Shown here: positions 34,515 to 41,735 of the stretch, one piece after another | Layout: the number at the start of each line of letters is the position of its first letter | How positions within the stretch are numbered: the first letter of the stretch is position 1 | Assembly: GCA_964496975.1 (NCBI GenBank) | Contig: CAZCBN010000003.1 | Span: 1 to 64,000 of the forward strand | DNA length: 64,000 bases | Source: CAZCBN01 sp964496975 | GTDB taxonomy: Bacteria; Planctomycetota; Phycisphaerae; Phycisphaerales; UBA1924 | Reading direction: 5' to 3' | The notes under the pieces: generated by a model | The model's database searches: none | The model's input: the letters and a program-made list of their open reading frames with translations, nothing else | What the model was told of the DNA's origin: nothing | Translations under genes and position numbers: made by a program

Positions 34515-35405
34515 ATGAAACTGCGGCGCGTGCGGCTCGGCCCGCTGGACATGTTGATTGTGGCGCCCGGCCGGCCCGAGGCGGGCACGTCGGGCTTGGG
34601 CGCGCCGCTGCCTGAGACGAAGGAGCAGGCGGGGCACGTGGACCCGGCGCTGCCGGCGGTGGAGGCGGCGGGCGGCGACGCGGGCGACGCGGCGACGGCG
34701 GAGCTGCGGCGGCGCGTGGGGCAGATCGAGTGGTACCACACGATCGACCTCGGCCGCGGCGTGGTGACGCCCGGGTGGTTTGACCTGCGCGGGCTGCTGC
34801 ACCAGTACCCGGTGCCGGCGCGGCTCGACGGGAAGCGGGTGCTGGACGTGGCGACGTTCGACGGGTTCTGGGCGTTTGAGTTCGAGCGGCGCGGCGCGGC
34901 GGAGGTGGTGGCGCTGGACATCGAGACGTTCGCGGACCTTGACATGTGCCCGCGCATCCGGCGGACGAAGGACGCGGCGTTTTTCGCTCGCCGCACGGGC
35001 GAGGGCTTTGCGCTGGCGCACGCGGCGCTGGGCTCGCGGGTGAAGCGGGAGGTGTGCAACATCTATGACATCTCGCCCGAGCGGCTCGGGACGTTTGACT
35101 ATGTGTTCATCAGCGACGTGCTGCTGCACCTGCGGTCGCCCATGCTCGCGCTGGACAACATCGCGCGGGTGACGCGCGGGACGGCGGCGATTGTCGACGT
35201 CTTTGATGCACGCCTGCCGGGGCGGCTCATGGAGTATCAGGGCGGCGTGGTGCACAACACGTGGTGGGCGATGGGGCGCGACGCGCTCGAGCAGATGATC
35301 GTCGACGCGGGCTTCTCGACGGTGAAGAAGTACAGCGAGTTTTTGACGGGGTACCGCGGGCAGAAGCCCATTCTCTGGCACGCGGCGTACGAGGCCTCAC
35401 CCTGA
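34515..35405 (+). CDS. CmoB-like SAM-dependent methyltransferase
   Basis: This is a 296-residue protein. After a variable 70-residue N-terminus comes IEWYHTIDLGRGVVTPGWFDLR, the signature of the CmoB/DUF1698 group. The SAM-binding region follows (VLDVATFDGFWAFEFERRGA, VVALDI) and then FDYVFISDVLLHLRSPMLALDNI. CmoB itself modifies tRNA wobble uridine, but relatives inside glycan loci are thought to act on sugars or lipids, and this copy sits between flippase and glycosyltransferase genes. No carboxy-SAM synthase (cmoA) is present in the window, which argues against the tRNA role. Target unknown. Confidence 0.82.
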   Translation: MKLRRVRLGPLDMLIVAPGRPEAGTSGLGAPLPETKEQAGHVDPALPAVEAAGGDAGDAATAELRRRVGQIEWYHTIDLGRGVVTPGWFDLRGLLHQYPVPARLDGKRVLDVATFDGFWAFEFERRGAAEVVALDIETFADLDMCPRIRRTKDAAFFARRTGEGFALAHAALGSRVKREVCNIYDISPERLGTFDYVFISDVLLHLRSPMLALDNIARVTRGTAAIVDVFDARLPGRLMEYQGGVVHNTWWAMGRDALEQMIVDAGFSTVKKYSEFLTGYRGQKPILWHAAYEASP

Positions 35406-35432
35406 CGGAGCGGCGCGGGGCGCGGAGCGGCG

Positions 35433-36728
35433 ATGACGACGCGGGCACTCTCGACATCCGCCCCGGTGCAGCGGCCCGACGGGCACGCCGGGACGGCGCC
35501 GCGCGACGGCGGCGGGGCGGCGGCCGCGCAGGGTCGGCCCTCGGTGGCGCTCGTGGCGGTGGGGATCGGCAAGGTGCGCCGGGGGTATGAGCGGTATTTC
35601 GCCGACTTGTTCGAGGCGCTGCGGCCGCACGCGTCGTGCACGCTGTATGTGGGCGGGGGCGGGGGCGAACTTGGGGAGGGTCGACGCACGCCGCGCGGGC
35701 TCGGCGTTGCGACGGCGCTGACGCGGTGGGCGCCGGTGCGGCGCGTGACGGGCGGGTCGGAGTATGCCGGGTACGAGCGTGAGTGCTTGGCCTATGCGCT
35801 TGCGCTGGTGCCCTCGCTGGTGCGGGGCGAGCACGACGTGGTGCACGTGATCGACTACCCGCTGGCGAAGCACCTTGCGAGGCTTTCTCGCCTCGTGCCG
35901 ATGCGGAGCCGGCTCATCTTCTGCAACGCGTGCGCGGCGCCGCCGCGGTGGTGCCCGCGGCTTGCGCACGTGCAGCACATCGCCGAGCCGTTTTATCGCG
36001 AGGCGCTGGCGTCGGCGGATGCGCGGGGCACGCTGCACCTCGCGCCGTGCGGCGTGCACACGGGACGGTTTCGATGCAACGAGACGCGGGACGCCCTGCG
36101 GGCGCGGCACGGCGTCGCGGCGGCGGAGCGGGTCGTGCTGTGTGTGTCCGCGGTGAAGCGGGTCCACAAGCGCGTGGACGCGGTGATCGATGCCTTTGAG
36201 CGGGCGTTTCCGCCGGCTTCTGGGCCGGGCCCGGGCGGCGTTGCGGGCGAGGACGGCGGCGCGGCTCCGGTCACGCTGTGGATCGACGGCAGCCCCGAGG
36301 ACCCGTCGCTGATCGAGGAAGCCACGCGGCGGCTTGGGGCGCGGTGCCGCGTGACGCACGTTCCCACGGCCCGCGTGCCGGAGTTGCTGGGGCTGGCGGA
36401 CGTGTTTGTGCACGGGGCGGTGGAAGAGGCGTTCGGGCTTTCGATCGTCGAGGCGCTGTCGGCGGGCCTGCCGGTGGTGGTGCACGATTCGCCGCATTTT
36501 CGGTGGCTCGCGGGGGCGGCGGGGCGGTTTGTGGACGTGCGCGACGCGGGGGCGTTCGCCGCGGCGCTGCACGCCGCGGTGCGCGGGCTGGATGACGGCG
36601 CGGGCCGCGGCGCGGACGCGATGCGTGCGCAGCAGGCCGCGGCGCGGTTTGACTGGGAGGCCGTCTTGCCGGCGTACCTGTCGATGTACGCGCGGGTGTC
36701 GCAAGGGGCGCGGGGGGGCGGGGCGTGA
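35433..36728 (+). CDS. Glycosyltransferase family 4 protein
   Basis: This is a 431-residue GT-B glycosyltransferase. The C-terminal donor-binding half shows VLCVSAVKRVHKRVDAVIDAF, the DP-rich strand LWIDGSPEDPSLIEEA, and the E-x7-E motif in EEAFGLSIVEALSAGLPVVV. The N-terminal half is the acceptor domain with a glycine-rich start (VALVAVGIGKVRRGYERYF). These enzymes add hexoses from nucleotide donors with retention. No signal or membrane helix is seen, so it is probably on the cytoplasmic face. It overlaps the next gene by four bases (GTGA). Confidence 0.88.
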   Translation: MTTRALSTSAPVQRPDGHAGTAPRDGGGAAAAQGRPSVALVAVGIGKVRRGYERYFADLFEALRPHASCTLYVGGGGGELGEGRRTPRGLGVATALTRWAPVRRVTGGSEYAGYERECLAYALALVPSLVRGEHDVVHVIDYPLAKHLARLSRLVPMRSRLIFCNACAAPPRWCPRLAHVQHIAEPFYREALASADARGTLHLAPCGVHTGRFRCNETRDALRARHGVAAAERVVLCVSAVKRVHKRVDAVIDAFERAFPPASGPGPGGVAGEDGGAAPVTLWIDGSPEDPSLIEEATRRLGARCRVTHVPTARVPELLGLADVFVHGAVEEAFGLSIVEALSAGLPVVVHDSPHFRWLAGAAGRFVDVRDAGAFAAALHAAVRGLDDGAGRGADAMRAQQAAARFDWEAVLPAYLSMYARVSQGARGGGA

Positions 36729-37327
36729 GCGCGCGTGCTCCGATGACCTGGCGCGAGACGGCGGAGCGCATGCGGGCCGACCATGCGCGGCTGGTGGAGT
36801 ATCTGTCGCGAGTGCGCGGGGAGCCGGTGCGGCGGGCGTGGCTTCACCCGGCGCATGTCTGCGTGTGGCTGCACCGGATGAGCCACCACAACTACCGCAA
36901 CGGCCGGCGGTGGATCGCGCGGCTGATCTGGCACCTGAACACGCTGCTGACCGGGGCGGACATCGCGGAGCTGTCGGACCTTGGCCCGGGGCTGCTGATC
37001 CCGTCGCCGGTGGGCGTGGCGCTGATGGGTCGGGCGGGGCGGAACCTGACGGTGCTGCCGTGCGCGGGGCTCGGCGGCGAGATGGGCGTGTCGCGCGATA
37101 TCGGCGGGGGGCCGGGGCTGCCGGTGGTGGGCGACGATGTGACCATCGGGCCGCACTCGGGCGTGCTCGGCCCGGTGTGTGTCGGCGATCGCGTGATGCT
37201 GGAGGCGTGCACGGGCTGCGTGCGGGACGTGGCGTCGGACCATGTCGTGGCGTCGCCGGCGCTTCGGGTGTTTCAACGAGACGCGGGGCACGCCGCCGGG
37301 ACGGGGGCGGCGGGGGAGACGCCGTGA
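36725..37327 (+). CDS. Serine acetyltransferase-like hexapeptide acyltransferase (first of two)
   Basis: This is a 200-residue left-handed beta-helix acyltransferase of the CysE-like group. The N-terminal helical part has WLHPAHVCVWLHRMSHHNYRNG. The helix turns run GADIAELSDLGPGLLIPSPVGVALMGRAG, then DDVTIGPHSGVLGPVCVGDRVMLEACTGCV. Such enzymes in glycan loci usually acetylate sugars; a role in cysteine synthesis is less likely here. It starts with a GTG overlapping the GT4 stop and is followed immediately by a second, similar gene. Confidence 0.8.
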   Translation: MSARAPMTWRETAERMRADHARLVEYLSRVRGEPVRRAWLHPAHVCVWLHRMSHHNYRNGRRWIARLIWHLNTLLTGADIAELSDLGPGLLIPSPVGVALMGRAGRNLTVLPCAGLGGEMGVSRDIGGGPGLPVVGDDVTIGPHSGVLGPVCVGDRVMLEACTGCVRDVASDHVVASPALRVFQRDAGHAAGTGAAGETP

Positions 37328-37923
37328 TGCACGAGCACGCGACAGAGAGGCTCGGAACGTGGCGCGGGGCACGGGCGGCGATCCGCGCGGATGTGCATCG
37401 CTACCTCACGATGTCGCCCGAGAACGTGGCGCTCGGGTTCGGGATGAAGCGGCGGCTGAGCGCGTGGCTCCGGCCGGAGCTGCAGTGTCTGACGCTGCAC
37501 CGCCTGTCGCACCTGCTGCACGCGCGCGGGCTTCGGGGGCTTGCGGCGGTGGTTGCGCGGCTGAACCTTGTGCTGCACCGGGCGAACATCAGCCCGCAGA
37601 GCGAGATCGGGCCCGGGTGCCGGCTGCCGCACCCGGCGGGCGTGACCTTTCATGGGCGGGCGGGTCCGGGGCTGACGGTGTTCTCGATCGCGTTGTGCTG
37701 CCCGGCGTCGGGGTTCGCGGAGGGGCCCCTGGAGCTGGGCCCGACGCTCGGGGCGAATGTCACGCTCGGCGGGCACGCGACGGTGCTGGGGCCGGTGCGT
37801 GTTGGCGAGGGCGTCGTGATCGGGTACAACTGTGCGGTGATGCGCGATGTTCCGCCCAATCGAATCGTGCTCTCCGCCGCGAACAGGATGCGCGTGTCGC
37901 CGCGCGGGGGAGCGGCGGGGTGA
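37327..37923 (+). CDS. Serine acetyltransferase-like hexapeptide acyltransferase (second of two)
   Basis: This is a 198-residue relative of the preceding protein. The helical part reads CLTLHRLSHLLHARGLRGLAAV, then HRANISPQSEIGPGCRLPHPAGVTFHGRAG and LGANVTLGGHATVLGPVRVGEGVVIGYNCAVMRDV. The match of layout (SH.L..RG.R, IP or LPHP.GV, VGRAG-like turn) suggests duplication or two subunits. The ATG at 37327 shares one base with the previous stop (TGATG); a GTG three bases earlier would give the 4-base overlap seen elsewhere. Its stop overlaps the next gene by four bases. Confidence 0.8.
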   Translation: MHEHATERLGTWRGARAAIRADVHRYLTMSPENVALGFGMKRRLSAWLRPELQCLTLHRLSHLLHARGLRGLAAVVARLNLVLHRANISPQSEIGPGCRLPHPAGVTFHGRAGPGLTVFSIALCCPASGFAEGPLELGPTLGANVTLGGHATVLGPVRVGEGVVIGYNCAVMRDVPPNRIVLSAANRMRVSPRGGAAG

Positions 37924-38990
37924 GCGTGTCTGTCTCGGTCGTCATCCCGACGTACAACCGCACGCGGCTGCTGCGGCAGACGATCCCCGCGCTGGCGTCG
38001 CAGGCGTCTGAAGGCCGAGCGTACGAGGTGATTTTCGTCAGCAACGGCTCGACGGACGACACGCCGGCGGTGCTGGAGGAGGCCGCGCGGTCGTCGCCGG
38101 ACGTGTTCCGCTGGACGCAGATCGCGCCGACGGGCGGGCCCTCGGCGCCGCGGAACGTGGGCATCCGGATGGCGCGCGGGCCGGTGGTCGTCATCCTGGA
38201 CGATGATGTGGTGCCCGAGCCGGGGCTCGTCGCGGCGCACGCACGCTACCACGAGGCGAACCCGGGGCCCGAGTGCTGCGGGCTGGGCGAGGCGTACGTG
38301 CCCGAGGAACTGCTCACGGACCCGGTGAGCGTGTTCCACGTCTACCCGTACCACGAGGTGCGGCACGGCGGGCCGCTCTCGCATCAGCACTTTTGGACGT
38401 GCAACGTGTCGTTCAAGCGCGACTTCATGCTGCGGCACGGGATGTTCGACGAGTCGCTGCTCTACTACGAGGACGTCGAGGTCGCGCGGCGGCTGCACGA
38501 TGCGGGGATGCGGCTGCGCTTCGTGCCCGAGGCGCGGGGCCTGCACCTGCACCAGATGAAGGCCGACGGTATCGCCGCCAAGGGAGAGTTCATCGGCCGC
38601 TGGCTCCACGTGTTCGAGCAGCGCTACCCCGAGGTTGAGATCCGCCGCCGCCACGGCGTGCTGCACCCGAGCATCGGTCCGGTGCGGTTCGCGCTGCGCG
38701 CGGTCAACCGCGTGGGCCTGCACGCGCTCGCCAGCCCGCCGGCGATGGCGCTCCTCCGCGGCCTCGGGGCCACGCGCGGGCAGCGCTCGCGCCTCAGCGA
38801 CCTGTATCTGTACACGCTGTTCCGCTCGAACATGCTCCGCGGCTATCGCGAGGCGTCACGCGAGGCTCGGCGGCGCGGCAGCGGCGCAGCCGCGGCACGC
38901 ACCACCGACGCGTGGATCAACCGCGGCGAGCCCGAACCCGACGCCCAACCCCAGGGAGACGCGGCCGCCGGCCGCGCGCCGCATGCGTAA
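37920..38990 (+). CDS. Glycosyltransferase family 2 protein
   Basis: This is a 356-residue GT-A enzyme. It opens SVSVVIPTYNRTRLLRQTIPAL, then VIFVSNGSTDDTPAVLEEA, APRNVGIRMARGPVVVILDDDVVPEPG (the DxD region), CNVSFKRDFM and ESLLYYEDVEVARRLHDAG. It is probably an inverting transferase on the cytoplasmic membrane face, though no membrane helix is evident. It starts at a GTG overlapping the previous stop and its 3' end overlaps the next gene by eight bases. Third-position bases shift from G-rich to C-rich within this gene. Confidence 0.88.
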   Translation: MSVSVSVVIPTYNRTRLLRQTIPALASQASEGRAYEVIFVSNGSTDDTPAVLEEAARSSPDVFRWTQIAPTGGPSAPRNVGIRMARGPVVVILDDDVVPEPGLVAAHARYHEANPGPECCGLGEAYVPEELLTDPVSVFHVYPYHEVRHGGPLSHQHFWTCNVSFKRDFMLRHGMFDESLLYYEDVEVARRLHDAGMRLRFVPEARGLHLHQMKADGIAAKGEFIGRWLHVFEQRYPEVEIRRRHGVLHPSIGPVRFALRAVNRVGLHALASPPAMALLRGLGATRGQRSRLSDLYLYTLFRSNMLRGYREASREARRRGSGAAAARTTDAWINRGEPEPDAQPQGDAAAGRAPHA

Positions 38991-40761
38991 CGCGAACCCG
39001 CCGTTGCCGCTCAGTTGTTCCGTCGAGGGCCGCCGCGCCTCGGTTCGCTGGCCGCTCGCGACCTGTGCGGCCGTGCTGTTGGGCCTCGCGGGCGTGGGGT
39101 GCGAGGCGCTGCAGACGGTCCTCGGGGCGCCGCCGCCGCCGGCGCCGCCGGTGCGACCGCCGCTCCCCGGCCCGGCGGCCGCGGAGATGACCGCCACCGT
39201 GGTCGTCGATGCAGGCCGCGTCGTGCGCGAGGTATCGCCCGAGCTGTTCGGCACCAACATCGAGTGGCGCTGGAACGGCAACTTCGTGTGGGACGAGGCG
39301 AGCGACGCGCTGGATCCCGAGATGGTCCGCCTGACCCGCGACATGGGCGTGCGGCTCATCCGCTACCCGGGCGGCGTGTACTCCGACGCGTACCACTGGC
39401 GTGACGGCGTGGGGCCACGCGGGCAGCGGCCGGTCGTTGCGCACGAGCCCGGGAAGGACGAGCGGTCTCGGCCGAACTTTGGCACCGACGAGGCGCTGGC
39501 GTTCGCCGACGCTGTGGGCGCGGAGCTGATGATCACCGTCAACGCCGGCAGCGGCACGGCGGAGGAAGCCGCGGACTGGGTTCGTTACGTCAACCGCGAC
39601 GGGCTCCGCGTGCGGTTCTGGGAGGTTGGCAACGAGCTGTACATCAACAGCGGCGACGTCTTCTCCTCGACCGTGCACGTGACGCCCGACGAGTACGCCG
39701 ACCGGTACCTGCGCTTCGCCGAGGCCATGCGGCGCGCGGACCCGCGGATCACCATCGGCGCCATCGGCGGCGAGAACGAGGGGCGGTACCGCATCGTCAG
39801 TGACCCGCGGTGGAACCAGGTGGTCCTGCGCCGCGCGGGCCACGCGATCGATTTTCTGAGCGTCCACAACGCCTACGCCCCGGTGATCGAGTCGGACCCG
39901 ACGGACATGCGGGCCGTGTACGAGGCGATGTTCGCCGCGCCGTTGCGCACCGCCCGCAACCTGCGGACACTCGACGCGCAGATCAGACGCGAGGCGCCGG
40001 ACCACGCCGACCGCATCTTCATCGCCGTGACGGAATGGGGCCCGTTCTTCCGGCCCACGTTCCAGAGCGCGTACATCGACCATCACAAGACGCTCGGCTC
40101 CACCATTGCCTCCGCGGCGATGTTCAAGACGCTGCTCGAGTCGGACGCCACGGGGCTCGCGGCCTTCTGGCATCTCTCCGATGTCAGCGCCCTCGGCTGG
40201 ATCGGCTCCACGAGCAACGCCTTCCCGGCCGACCCTGTCTGGGCCCCCACCGCCAAGCACCACATGTTCCGCATGTTCTCGGTGGGGATCGGGCCGAGGC
40301 TGCTCGGCGTCCGCACGACGTGCCCCACGTTTGACACGCGGGCCGTGGGCTACACCGACGCGCAGTCGGGCGTTCCCTTCATCGACGCGCTCGCCGCGCA
40401 GAGCGCTTCGGGCGATCGGACGCAGGTGCTGCTCATCAACAAGTCCATCGACGCCGCCGCGCGCGTCGACGTTCAACTGGTCGGCGCGACGCCCGACGCG
40501 GCGGCGGAGCGCACGCTCCTGACCGGCCGCGGGCTCACCTCGCACACCGGGACGCGCATCATCGACGTGCCGGGCCTGAACGTCGTGCCGCAGGCGGGCG
40601 CGCCCGCGGGCACGCGCGGCGGGCCGGGCCTGCCGCCCGCCGGGGCCGGCGACATCACGTTCACGCGGGGCCCGATCGAGGCGTCAGGCGCCTTCACCGT
40701 GCTGTGCCCGCCGCTCTCCGTCACGCGGATCGACCTCGCGACCGGGGGGCCGAAGCGTTGA
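38983..40761 (+). CDS. Lipoprotein clan GH-A glycosidase (alpha-L-arabinofuranosidase-like)
   Basis: This is a 592-residue protein with a lipobox near residue 37 (LLGLAGVGC), so it is likely anchored in a membrane outside the cytoplasm. The catalytic region resembles GH51/GH39-type barrels: SPELFGTNIEWRWNG, RDMGVRLIRYPGG, the acid/base Glu in FWEVGNELYINSG, FLSVHNAYAP, and the candidate nucleophile in AVTEWGPFFRP. A C-terminal beta domain follows with LLINKS. GH family assignment is tentative. It sits inside a biosynthetic operon, overlapping both neighbours, which suggests trimming or turnover of the exported glycan. Confidence 0.8.
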   Translation: MRNANPPLPLSCSVEGRRASVRWPLATCAAVLLGLAGVGCEALQTVLGAPPPPAPPVRPPLPGPAAAEMTATVVVDAGRVVREVSPELFGTNIEWRWNGNFVWDEASDALDPEMVRLTRDMGVRLIRYPGGVYSDAYHWRDGVGPRGQRPVVAHEPGKDERSRPNFGTDEALAFADAVGAELMITVNAGSGTAEEAADWVRYVNRDGLRVRFWEVGNELYINSGDVFSSTVHVTPDEYADRYLRFAEAMRRADPRITIGAIGGENEGRYRIVSDPRWNQVVLRRAGHAIDFLSVHNAYAPVIESDPTDMRAVYEAMFAAPLRTARNLRTLDAQIRREAPDHADRIFIAVTEWGPFFRPTFQSAYIDHHKTLGSTIASAAMFKTLLESDATGLAAFWHLSDVSALGWIGSTSNAFPADPVWAPTAKHHMFRMFSVGIGPRLLGVRTTCPTFDTRAVGYTDAQSGVPFIDALAAQSASGDRTQVLLINKSIDAAARVDVQLVGATPDAAAERTLLTGRGLTSHTGTRIIDVPGLNVVPQAGAPAGTRGGPGLPPAGAGDITFTRGPIEASGAFTVLCPPLSVTRIDLATGGPKR

Positions 40762-41735
40762 GCGACGCCCCGATCCTCGTCAGCGTCATCATCCCCGCAT
40801 ACCGCCGGCCCGATCGGTTGCGCCGGGCCGTGCGCTCGGTGCTCGGGCAGGACATGGACCCGGCGCAGTACGAGGTGATCGTCGTCGACAGCACGCCCGG
40901 CCGCACGAACGACCGCCTCGAGCACGAGCTCGCGCCCGAGGCCCGCTGTGCGCTGCGCTTCTTCTGGAAGGAGCCCGAGGGGCCGGGCGCGTCGCGCAAT
41001 CTCGGCGCGCGGCACGCCCGGGGCCGCATCCTCGCCTTCACCGACAGCGACTGCATCGCCGACCCCGGCTGGCTCCGCGCGGGCTGCGCCGCGTTTGACG
41101 ATCCGCGCATCGCGCTCGTGCAAGGGCGGACGCTGCCCGAGGCCGGCGTCCCGCGGAACGCGCTCTGCGCCTACGTCTGGGTCGAGCGGGAGAACTTCAT
41201 CTACGAGACGGCGAACATCTTTTACCGGCGCGACGCGTTCGAGCAGGCCGGGGGCTTCCCCGGCGCGGCCGACTTGGACCGCCACAGCGAACGCCCCGTC
41301 GGCGGGGAAGATGTCGCGCTCGCGTGGCGGGTGAAGCGGCTCGGGCACGCCACGGCCTTCCGCGCCGACGCGCTCGTCATGCACGAGGTGGTGCGGCTCT
41401 CCCCTTGGCGCTGGCTCTGCGAGAAGCGGCTCTACATCTTCCCGCGGCTCGTCCGCGACTTCCCCGAGCTGCGCCGGTTCTTCTTCCTCGGCGCGTTCTA
41501 TGACCGGTACCAGGCGCTGCTGCTCCTCGCGCTGCCGGGCCTGATCGGCGCGATCGCCTCGCCCTGGGCGCTGCTGCTCGCCGTGCCGTACGCGCTCGCG
41601 CGGCTCACAGAGCCGACGGACAGCCTGCGTGGACTGAAGCGGCCCGTCCGCCTCGCCGCGTACGCGCTGCGCGACCTCGTGAGCCTGATCATCCTCGCCG
41701 CCGGCAGCGTCCGCCACGGCTCGGTGCTGCTGTGA
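40758..41735 (+). CDS. Glycosyltransferase family 2 protein
   Basis: This is a 325-residue GT-A enzyme with ILVSVIIPAYRRPDRLRRAV, EVIVVDSTPGRTND, GASRNLGARHARGRILAFTDSDCIADP (DSD as the metal site), VQGRTLPEAG and PVGGEDVALAWRVKRLG. The C-terminus has hydrophobic segments (about 250-290), so it is probably membrane-associated. The start is a TTG at 40758 that gives a 4-base overlap (TTGA) with the glycosidase stop. The next gene overlaps by GTGA. Confidence 0.87.
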   Translation: MSDAPILVSVIIPAYRRPDRLRRAVRSVLGQDMDPAQYEVIVVDSTPGRTNDRLEHELAPEARCALRFFWKEPEGPGASRNLGARHARGRILAFTDSDCIADPGWLRAGCAAFDDPRIALVQGRTLPEAGVPRNALCAYVWVERENFIYETANIFYRRDAFEQAGGFPGAADLDRHSERPVGGEDVALAWRVKRLGHATAFRADALVMHEVVRLSPWRWLCEKRLYIFPRLVRDFPELRRFFFLGAFYDRYQALLLLALPGLIGAIASPWALLLAVPYALARLTEPTDSLRGLKRPVRLAAYALRDLVSLIILAAGSVRHGSVLL

